From positions 57,833 through 74,914 of the forward strand of contig BEXV01000945.1 in assembly GCA_003118195.1 (NCBI GenBank): a stretch of DNA of 17,082 nucleotides, given 5' to 3'. This document shows, piece after piece, positions 1 through 14,684 of this stretch; the first letter of the stretch is position 1; every line of letters starts with the position of its first letter. The stretch comes from Hemicentrotus pulcherrimus (Eukaryota; Echinodermata; Echinoidea; Camarodonta; Strongylocentrotidae). A program made the translations under genes and the position numbers. A model generated the notes under the pieces. The model was given only the letters and a program-made list of their open reading frames with translations. It was not told the DNA's origin and did no database searches.

Positions 1-5396
<5,396 letters not shown>

Positions 5397-5774
5397 ACGG
5401 TAGACGAGTCGGAGAACCGCTTTCTCCAAAGACAGAACCCCCTCCTTAACCCCTGTTGGATTACAAGGCTTTGTGTTGAGCAAGTAACCGATGGCGAGCA
5501 GAAAGTATTGTGAGAGGAGCTGATACCATCTTTAAAAGACTCGTCAACTGAGAGAGCTTCAAATGGCCAACATGATTTTTGAGTATCAACAACTATCTCC
5601 TACCCCCCCCTCCCCTTTTCAAACTTGGAGGGACACCCTAGTTTCACTCTTTGAGCACTACTAGTTCTTTTCTTTGTTTGTATACTGCCGCCGTCATTGG
5701 CATTATAAGGGTTTTGGTGACCCTGTCTTCTCTGTCTTCACTCACTCAGCTCCAGGCTGCCTCATGCGTTCATT

Positions 5775-5810
<36 letters not shown>
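5775..5810. repeat. (ATC)12 trinucleotide microsatellite
   Basis: Twelve uninterrupted atc units, then an interrupted continuation ctcgtcatcatcac. It lies about 380 nt after the PKC stop, in the predicted 3' UTR. An open frame reading it as poly-His is a by-product. Confidence 0.97.
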
Positions 5811-5812
<2 letters not shown>

Positions 5813-6224
5813 CGTCATCATCACTATTCCGAGAGTGATACGAAAGTGATACGAAGCTGATGAAGCTAGATGTACATGTACATTATACTTTCTGTGTGGT
5901 AGATTTCTACATAATGGGATGATCAAGATTTATCCCAGGATTGTCAATAATGTACCCTCAAAGGGAACAAATCATACATGAAAGTTTAGCAGTATCCAAA
6001 AGTGATTGAGATGGATAATTGATACATGTGTTTGGTGCATATCAAGTGCACATTTTCCACTTAATATGTTGGTAGAGTATAAGTATACTTTTATAGATAT
6101 AGGCTGTAAGAAGAGAGATAGCATTGATGTTCTGTTTTGTGTGTGCTTCAAGGGGCTCTGGTTACCGTGCACTGTCACACCGGTTTTGCCATTAGTTTTG
6201 TTGTATGATAATGTGGTGCACAGG

Positions 6225-6591
6225 TTAAAGCCCCTGCAAAGTATTGGGAGCCCCGAATTTGCCAACAATTTGATGGCAACATTTCACTTGAATTGTATCA
6301 TAATGTGAAAGAGAATGTCATTTAAGACACAATCCTGCAAAGATTCCCCCCCCCCTCAAAACAAAGTGCTTGACGACAAATATTGATAAAAGAATACACT
6401 ATTTGGGTTTTCTGTTCGTAGAAAACCTAAGTTTTGTATTCTTTCATCAATATAAGACTTCAAACAGATTTGTTTTGAAAATCCTTGCAAAAATGAGTCG
6501 GAAATGACATCCTCTCTCACATTAGAATACAATTAAAGTGAAATTTGGCCATCAAATTGTTGGGGCTTCCAACACTTTAAAGGGACTTTAA
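6225..6591. repeat. 367-bp imperfect foldback (inverted repeat with 6-nt centre)
   Basis: The left arm 6225-6413 and right arm 6420-6591 are inverted copies at roughly 80% by eye. Matching blocks include TTAAAGCCCCT / AGGGACTTTAA at the outer ends, AACAATTTGATGGC / GGCCATCAAATTGTT, aatgtcattt / aaatgacat, tattgataaaagaataca / tgtattctttcatcaata, and GGTTTTCT / AGAAAACC (last base g-t-t-c-g-t loop). It is likely a DNA-transposon foldback relic. If transcribed in the 3' UTR it would form a long double-stranded stem. Confidence 0.85.
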
Positions 6592-9082
6592 AATATTGAA
6601 ATCAACTCTTGTGAAATGATTATCTTTGAAAAATGTCAGAATTTATAGAATTCCATGCATAGAACACACCCACTTGTAAATGATGACCTCTTGAATCAAT
6701 CTGATGCTACTACTTTAAATACCTCATCATATGTTCTTTTCTATGTTTTTTTTTTTCTTCTTTAGTTAGGAATTAGGTAGAAGGATAGGTATTTGCAATT
6801 TTTGATCAAATTAGAGTGGGGGTATCTGATGAAGGTTATGATCAAATAACCAAATTTTGCTTTTGCTACAATAATATTACCTCTTCAAAATTTCCAGAGG
6901 TACAGAATATTGTATCTGCATCATCTTTGCAATTCCCCTCGAGTCATTTTAACTCTTTAAATTTTTTAATCTGTTTGATAAGTGATTACGGTAGAATCAC
7001 TTGAATCACGTGATGCCATCAGATCAAGCATTCATTCAGTGAGCCTGGTGTTCAAGAATATTTCTATAAAATCAAGAAAATAGAGTTAATAAAATCGAAA
7101 TGAGATGGAAATAATATCTGGTTGTCAAAGATAATGTACAAGTTTTTTGTCCCTTTGAAATTGAAATTCAGAATTGCATGTTTTGTACTCTTTTCAGTTA
7201 TACATATATCAACAAATAATACTCTTGCTGAATGTGTTGTGCCTTTCAAACTATTAAGTTCATTCTAGAACAAATGATTAAACATTCCTTGTGATTTACA
7301 GTATACCTAGTATATTTCTTTCACTCATTCCTTGATGAAGGGTGGATAAGAATATATCTATTTTTTGTGTGAAATGTCATGTAGATCATGTTGTATAGAG
7401 ACTGCCTCATTATTTTCTAGTATTTTATTTTTTGTTTTTTTTTACTTTACAAACTTCACCCATCTTTTATTTTGTGTGTACATTATTTAATATTTCATTA
7501 TAAGCTCATACTGATGTGTATATATTTAAGTTGAGTCGTTACTTTCAACTTGGGTAAAAATGAATTCCAAAAGAATTATGAAATCATGCCATATGCATAA
7601 TTTGACAATGTTGTGGTAGGAATAACTTTCTTTCTTATAAAAGATATGTAATGCATGATTACAAAATACAAATTTGAGCATATAGAATTACTTTTGAATA
7701 AAGAGCTCATTATCTACTCTTGAGTAGAAGAACGAGGTCAAGTTATGTATGTATTTTGGTTAATTATTGTGTGGCATTGGAATTTCAGTTTTAATTTGTT
7801 TAAATTTTGGTGAAACAAATTAATTTGGAGAAAAAAATATGGGTTAAAGATGAAGGTAATTAAAGAACTTGGCTATGTCTTAATACAATTGAAACTACTC
7901 AATGATGCCTTAATTGTGAAAATTGTGCGTCCTGTCTTCTTACAAGACTTTTTCAAAACTTTTCCATGGAATCATGCCTTCTTTAATAGGCATAACTTGA
8001 TATTATATTTCATATTCTTTTTTTTTTCATACATCTTCAGAGGAATGTGCCTTTGTTTTTTATCTTTCACCTTCATTCTCTATACAAAATAAAAATATGA
8101 TTTAGTGACTAATACCTCTCTTCGAAATAGCAAGTTAATTGAAGTGTCTTTTTATCTTATACTTAGTAATATTTCATATATTTTGCGATTCACGTTATGT
8201 TGATGTTATAATCCTTTCTAATTATATTTACCTTGTATAACCCAAGTATTATGTTATTGCTAACCTATTTGGATTATCCAATTAACAGTTGATAAAATTC
8301 TGGATTAAAAATGTGAAGGAAGTTTTGGGGATTTGTCCAAACTGTAAGTTCACTTCTACATTATCTTAATATGTAGATATGACCATTTCCCAATTGTTAT
8401 GAAACAAGTAGGCAGTACGATAAAGTTCAATTTAAGAACATTTTTTTGTTTTGTTTATACCATTACAAATTTTATACTTTTGTACCTAATGCAAATCCTT
8501 TAAGGGAGAGTATTACTTTCGGAAGAGTATATTAAAGTTAACATTAACAAATGATATGAAAATAGTATGATTGCTTAAGATGATAGAAAGTGTTACTTGT
8601 GGAATCAATTTTGTAGAAAAAATATGAAAAGGAAAACGTAGTATTGTATATTTTTGTACATGTATATTGTCATGGTGATTTAAAGCAGTTTGTGTGCTTG
8701 TCCACTGTGTGTAGTTTGATATAGTTCATTGACATTTTGTATAGGTAACATAAAGTATCATACAATGTACATGCATTTAGGTCAAATGAATAGAGGATGA
8801 TGGGATGGTTAAAGATAGTATCTATAATTTGCAGTTTCTTTTTCCAACTGCCTTGTGTGGTAAGAGCCATTTCCAGATGCCTGCAATATGTCCTATCATA
8901 TTGTTACAGCAATCATTCTACTTAAATCCTCCGGCTCAGTCTAATGAAGACTGAGATACATCCAGGTTGTTTTTTGTAGCTAAAGATGGAGGAAATTAAG
9001 GAACATTTTAGATGTTGGGTCATTTTATGGCATTTGCGCAGGATGGCAGCGTTGTAAGGCATTCTGCATTTTCTAGAACTAC

Positions 9083-9103
9083 AGAGAGAGAGAGAGAGAG
9101 AGA
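9083..9103. repeat. (AG)10 microsatellite
   Basis: Uninterrupted ag dinucleotides, 21 bp. Confidence 0.97.
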
Positions 9104-9279
9104 TAAAAGATTACTTTCTGTTGTTAAGAAAAGCATTTGTATTTGATCTTGTTCATCTCAGACATATTTGAATTCTGTATCAGTTTTTCTAACCAATCGT
9201 CTTAAACTAATCATGATAGTGAAATTGAAATGCACAATGGATATGATGCAAAATATTTGCAAAATAATCAAAAATGAAA

Positions 9280-9303
9280 TTATATATATCTATATATATA
9301 TAT
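9280..9303. repeat. TA-rich dinucleotide tract
   Basis: ttatatatatc followed by tatatatatata, a simple AT tract near the predicted end of the PKC transcript. Confidence 0.85.
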
Positions 9304-9416
9304 TTACTGTGTAAGTATATTTGATGATGACGTATATATAAATATTAGTTTTGTAGCACAGAAATGAAGTATGATGAGTATTTGTACCAGAATTATGAAT
9401 ATTTGATGTCTATCTC

Positions 9417-9422
9417 AATAAA
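9417..9422 (+). terminator. Candidate poly(A) signal of PKC gene
   Basis: AATAAA followed about 20 nt later by the GT-rich element tgtgtgttgt, an arrangement expected for metazoan cleavage and polyadenylation. Alternative AATAAA hexamers at 7697 and 8088 have poorer downstream elements. Confidence 0.4.
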
Positions 9423-11194
9423 TTGAATCGTTAGTCAAATGTGTGTTGTACAATACCGAGTTGCAATGAAGATATTTGCAGGATGTATTGTCATTTTTTG
9501 CTCTGTTGATATTGAAACGTCAGATATGCTGTTGTTCCAGGAAGGAATCGAAAGAGTAATCCCAAAGAAGAAATGAAGCCAAGAAATGCATGAAATATAT
9601 CCCTAAAGACAGGCAAAATAATTTCCTTTGTTATAGCTGTGATGTTATGTAAATTTTACCAAAAATACAACAATTACAAAGAATTTGAATGTTGAGAAAT
9701 GTGTGGATATCGCATGTAGATTGTGAATCGTATGCTATGCATTCCAGTCCTGATATCGTCCAATCACTTATGATACATTTGTGCTTAATTATTGTGTATC
9801 AGTGTAATTGTTAAATAACTTAAAATGGAAGATATTAAAGCAATTTTTAAATTCATATGATATAAACTTCAGGGTGGCATCTTTACATTTATAAAGCGAG
9901 AGGTTTTCATATCAGATTATAATCATGAATGGTGTTTGTGCCGATGTCTCTGTGAAACAAACACTAAGGCAAACATGTATGCACAAACATTAAATAATCA
10001 CTCACATTTTTCAAAGATTGTTTTTTAACATAACTTCTCTCTTGTTAAAAGAAAAAAGATAGTTTTCAGATTACCAATTCTGTTATATTTTACCCTTTTA
10101 ATTGTACCAGTATGTCTTTCAATATTGGTAAAGTTTAAAATAATGATTTTTAACCCTACCTCATTGTCCAATACTTTAATTCCAATAGTTAGCAGTTCCA
10201 AGTGAAACATTGAAGAGTTACATTTTGTTCAATTCCAGATGACATAACTGGCAAAATTCCATTACAAGGAGGGAAGTTTGTATATGGAAGGCAGTTGCTT
10301 AGTACTCCCACCATCCATACTGCTCCTGCAGATTCATCCTATTTAAATGACAAATATATCAAATCCTGGTTTGCAGTATCCATCTCTATTCTTTTTATTG
10401 TTTTTGTAAAATGATCATTTGGCTTTGATAGCCAGATATAAAATCTGATTTCTGTCCATCTAAACTACATTTGGTGAGGTGAAATGTAGAATGTTAATTG
10501 TTGGAACCCCCCTCCCCCTCCTTTATAAGTAGCGGCAGGGCCAGCCAATATATTTTCTCAGTTCAAAATAAGTTTTATGGGATTGCTTGTTGTCTGTAAA
10601 TAATAACCAGTATGTTGGGTGCTGTGCACTACCTTGAGGTATTTCTTGTTGTACCATTAATGTCAGTGTATACATATGTACGATTCACAACCCCAAAATT
10701 GAATCTAGATCATGTAGTGATTCCTACAAGGGAATTATCATTCTGAATGTTTTGTGATAACACAACTCTACTAAAACTTTTTTTCCCTTGTATGCTAATC
10801 AAACACTGTACAATGTCTACTTAAAGATTGTATTGAAAATTAGAAAACTAGATTACTAATAGATATATTTCACATAATATATATAATGTATGTCAAATTT
10901 TGTGAAAGAAAATTGAAATGCTAAACTTTTGAGTCACATAAAAGTGAGAAGTATGTTTTGATCTATCTTGGCAGTGTTGATATATATATTTGCAACCATG
11001 TACAGTATTTTCGTATGTATTTAAGAATGAGAAACTATGTTAGGCAGTATATTGAAGTAGAACTATATCCAAGAGCACATTCTTTCGTTTCTTCAGACAG
11101 GGATAATGGAAGTATTAAAAGTGGAGATGACATACATGCATAGATAGAGTGAATCTATCATCTTTTGTGTCATTATTTTTCTTTCTTTATAAAG

Positions 11195-11608
11195 TTTAAA
11201 GGGGAAGTCCACCTCGACATCTTGGATTTAATAATAAAAGCAGAAAAATGAGAGAAAAAATTTGTGAAAACTTGAGCAATATCTGATTAATATTGGGAAA
11301 GTTATCAACTTTAGAAGTTATCACCAGTGAAACTGAAACACAAATAGGCAACAATGAATGTCTTGTGAGCCCCTCTCCAATTCCCTCTGTAACAGAAAAT
11401 TTCATAACCTTTAATTTTCTTACGTATTGATGACGGAATAGACTTGATTCATACAGAGGTTGTATAAAAACATATTTGCAATAATTTGTGTGTGTTTGAT
11501 TGATCGCACCTTCAAAAATCCATAACTTATTTTTTCACTGACCCGTTTCTCCTATTTTTCCACTTCTTTTAAAACCAATTTATTATCAGGGTGATCTGTC
11601 CCTTTAAA
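11195..11608. mobile_element. TTTAAAGGG-ended foldback/MITE-like element
   Basis: It begins TTTAAAGGGGAAGTCCACC (11195) and ends GGTGATCTGTCCCTTTAAA (11590-11608), which is an imperfect inverted copy. About 414 bp, no coding capacity. I recall abundant sea urchin repeats with very similar termini (AAAGGGGAAGTCCACC). The family name is not claimed. Confidence 0.7.
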
Positions 11609-11842
11609 GAGCACCAATCACCAAGAAGACAAGCATACTATTGAAAGCTTTTCATTTTGCGTTCGTCAGACTAATCGCAAGGACGAAAGTATTTTGTTCT
11701 TAAACGTTTCTAGTTCCATGGCAGTATACAACGGTTCGGAGAAATGAACATGGAATGTCAGTCACCCTCATAGTCAGCTGCCCTTACTGAAGGGCCATCA
11801 AGTATGCTTAATAATAGAATATTCCTGTTTAGTTCAGGAATG

Positions 11843-11948
11843 GCCATGTACCTGTCTGATTACATGAGACACTGATTGATCTCTTGCTATGCGCCATGAT
11901 GCACCCGTCTGATTACACAAGACACAGCTGATTGATTTCTTGCTATGC
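11843..11948. repeat. Diverged ~50-bp tandem repeat
   Basis: Unit 1 (11843-11892) and unit 2 (11893-11948) both run gccatg, ctgtctgatta / ccgtctgattaca, agacac, tgattgat, ttcttgctatgc or a close variant. The second copy has several inserted bases. No coding periodicity is evident. Confidence 0.8.
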
Positions 11949-12034
11949 TCTTGGATGGCCTCGAGTTTTGCAGCATGAAATTCTACAGCGCTCCTAGAAA
12001 CCATGGAAACTGGATAGGATAGGTCTGTACAGTC

Positions 12035-12308
12035 TTAAAGGTTTAGACCAGTTTTGGAAACGCCCCCCTCTCAAGAAATGAAATCGAAGCTCTTATTACC
12101 AATCATGTGAAAGAATATGTTTTTACCAATACGTGATGATACAAATTTTTGCCGGGAAACTGTCTACTAATTGATATATTTGGTAAATTATCATATCTAT
12201 ATGGATTGGATAGATATCAAGAATGCACTTCAACATTGAAAACTTGGGCATATTTTTCTGCATTTTTTCCAAATTTAGGTTGAAGTATTACCATCTAAAC
12301 CTCTAAAG
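12035..12308. repeat. Possible element with TTAAAGG end
   Basis: TTAAAGGTTTAGACCAG at 12035 is weakly mirrored by CCATCTAAACCTCTAAAGG around 12290-12308, sharing a TCTAAACCT core. This is tentative and the arms are short. Confidence 0.3.
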
Positions 12309-12560
12309 GCAATATTTAAACAACATTGAATGGATATTTTGCACCCAAAAGCCTTGCACCACAATTTTACCACTTCCGGTCTATATCTTTACGATATAAG
12401 ATTTTGTCCTACTTTTATAAAGAGGGATTAAACACAATTTGCACACTTCCAAAATATATCACTTACAGGTAGAAAAATGTCTTGCCATTCTAAACAAAAT
12501 GCATTAAGTATGTAAAAGAAAATGACACAGTAAAACATATATTTTACTCCAAAATGTTAC

Positions 12561-12566
12561 TTTATT
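12561..12566 (-). terminator. Candidate poly(A) signal of MSRB gene
   Basis: TTTATT on + reads AATAAA on the minus strand, followed 22-35 nt later on that strand by tgttttactgtgt (complement of 12526-12538). Other minus-strand AATAAA hexamers at 12992 and 13777 would give shorter 3' UTRs. Confidence 0.35.
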
Positions 12567-13360
12567 TTCAAGACAAAATGTGTATATACACTATATTAAA
12601 TCTTTCAACAATGATCTCACTCTCTCAATCATACACACTCGCACTCATGTAGCAAGTAAACCTTTGTAAACTAATTTATAACTTTGATATAACCATGAAA
12701 AGACACATTGTAAAGCTACAAGTAGCATATAGCATTAACAACTGAAAAGCATATGCCAAATTACCTGATGCACTGAATATCATTTCCTACCCAAATAACA
12801 GGTTTTTCATTCAAATATTGGAGAAAAATATGTTTTGCTCAGATTTTAACTTAAAAAAACACACAAATGTGGTATAAAAATGGCATGGGTGATACGAATT
12901 AATAAGTTCCAATATGGTGGATCTCAATAAAATTATGAGAATTTCAATATCAAGGTTATCAGGAAGTTAAATGTTGGCTTATTATTAAGGTTTTATTAGT
13001 AAACTTAGTTTTCATCTATTAATCCTCAAATTATGTATCATCATATACCATAATTTTTTAACAAAAGTTAATCCTATACCTCATTAGCCGAATCATTACT
13101 CATGATTTTCATTTGATCATCCCTTAAAAGCTTGTCGCATCACTTGAACGGTTATTATATCAAATTTATCTCATGTTGCAAGCTTATAGTAAGGTGGTTT
13201 CATATCGACTGGGAGAGGCTTATTCTGAATTTGTGTTCCTATTGAATATCATGTTTTCACAATAATAGTTAAGTGTTAACCATAAACACAAATAAATTGT
13301 CTGAATCGTTAGAAGAAAGAGGAATTACAACTTATTCATCTCCTAACAAACCCAGTATCA

Positions 13361-13380
13361 TCTCTCTCTCTCTCTCTCTC
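13361..13380. repeat. (TC)10 microsatellite
   Basis: Twenty bases of uninterrupted tc, within the predicted MSRB 3' UTR. Confidence 0.97.
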
Positions 13381-14570
13381 GAGTCCAAACCTTTGTTCAC
13401 CATAAACCAAGCAAACGGATTATAAGCTTTAAAAATCAAAGAAATCTGTAAAGAATAAGCTAAATGAAAGCATACAAAGTGTCTTCGCATTATTTTATCA
13501 TTTTTAGAAGTGGAGGCATAATTAGTAAGCATCCATTTCGCTTTTTCAAATTCATCTTAGAATGTCATTGTTTCCAGCACTATATCTATAACATATTCAC
13601 TGCATAAGACAGTTCTCTGAAAATGTTCCTTCACCTTTAGAATTATAAACTCAATCAGTCACCTCGCATAAATTGCTCATCCATTCTTAATGCTGACGAC
13701 ATATATTTTCAATATACAACTTTGGTTAACATTTCTTCTCTAAATGATAGCTTACAAACTTAAAGTCATAAATATATTTATTCTCTGTTATATAAAGCAA
13801 AATAAAGATTTAATTGATCAACATAGCAAGAAAACTAAATAGTGAAGCTCCTAAAGACACTATACCTTGATCTTAAACGTATGTGATAGGAAACAAAAAA
13901 AAGTATGAATCAACGATTTATGTCCTAAATCATATGGTGATACATATCCAAAATCTTAAATGATTGCAATACATATCGATAACAATTTGTTCAGTAATCT
14001 GAAACACTCGAGCAAAATTCTGTTGAATCCAGTATTAAAACAGTTTGCACAATAAATCAATTCAGTGATTAGACAGATTGCACCCCTAGCAGACACAAAA
14101 TCATTTCCTGTGATATCCAGTAAACAACATGAATAAAGAAGTAATATACTTTTGATGTAGTAAACTTGTATCTATCTGATAAAAAAAAATTTTTTTTCAC
14201 AATTGGTTTTGTTCAACTACTGAAAACAAAAATGCTTTGGATCTCATTAACATGATTTCTCTTCAAAATTTGGCAAAAATAGTGACAAAATGTGTGGTAA
14301 GAAGAGGCAACATTGCAAAGTCTGCCAGTATCATTGTGTTTAAATAATGCCATATCTGCGGCTTTCTGCATTAGTTTCAGAGTTACAGAAACAGATATTT
14401 CCATGAAAGGCTATTGTCTCTAAAGAATAATTTGTGCTTAACAGACATGTACGCATGACCATCATACTTCTCCATCCATGAAAATGAACCTACAAAAATA
14501 TACTGGAGAAGTATAAAAAATTGATACAAGATATTATATAATTTTGTTTTTTGACTTTGGTAATGCTGCC

Positions 14571-14684
14571 TCATAAACCTGGTTTGCCTTCCCCCTTGAA
14601 GTTGAGGCAAGCCGAGTTGATACAGTATCGAAGGCCAGTCGTTTTAGGACCATCATTGAAAACATGGCCTAAATGGGCACCACA
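14571..14684 (-). CDS. MSRB3: MSRB last exon: catalytic Cys and stop
   Basis: 37 codons plus TGA (14573-14571). It opens with the second zinc Cys, [17 protein letters not shown], then [14 protein letters not shown] with the catalytic Cys (TGT, 14624-14622) and an unusual Cys five residues on (TGC, 14609-14607), ending EGKPGL. Acceptor cttcag after a T-rich tract. The short tail lacks the longer Ser/Ala-rich extension I recall in vertebrate MSRB3. Confidence 0.96.
   Translation of the reverse strand, partial: CGAHLGHVFNDGPKTTGLRYCINSACLNFKGEGKPGL

Larger units (their letters stand above)
5397..9445 (+). other. Probable long 3' UTR of the PKC gene
   Basis: About 4 kb of AT-rich, repeat-bearing sequence follows the stop with no coding gene seen on either strand. 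It contains an (ATC)12 tract, a 367-bp foldback, a Pumilio-type TGTATATA at 7517-7524, and several AATAAA hexamers (7697, 8088, 9417). The 9417 site has the best downstream GT-rich element. Earlier poly(A) use is equally possible, in which case part of this is intergenic. Confidence 0.45.
9446..12525. other. Interval between the two convergent genes
   Basis: No gene recognised on either strand. It is AT-rich with a ~414-bp foldback element (11195-11608), a diverged tandem repeat (11843-11948) and part of a possible further element near 12035-12308. Short open frames (for example 10958-11143) lack any family signature. Confidence 0.6.
12526..14570 (-). other. Probable 3' UTR of the MSRB gene
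   Basis: About 2 kb of AT-rich sequence downstream (minus strand) of the MSRB stop with no other gene recognised. It includes a (TC)10 microsatellite and an A9T8 palindromic run at 14181-14198. The UTR limit rests only on the poly(A) hexamer choice. Confidence 0.4.

Noticed and set aside
5651..5860. 69-codon open frame with a poly-His run
   Set aside because: The His run is the (ATC)12 microsatellite read in one frame, in sequence downstream of the PKC stop. There is no other protein-like content.
14383..14610. Minus-strand 75-codon open frame overlapping the last MSRB exon
   Set aside because: Different frame from the MSRB exon and mostly downstream of its stop; no protein resemblance.
14607..14624. 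Selenocysteine form of MSRB
   Set aside because: The catalytic codon is TGT (Cys), and the only in-frame TGA is the terminal stop.
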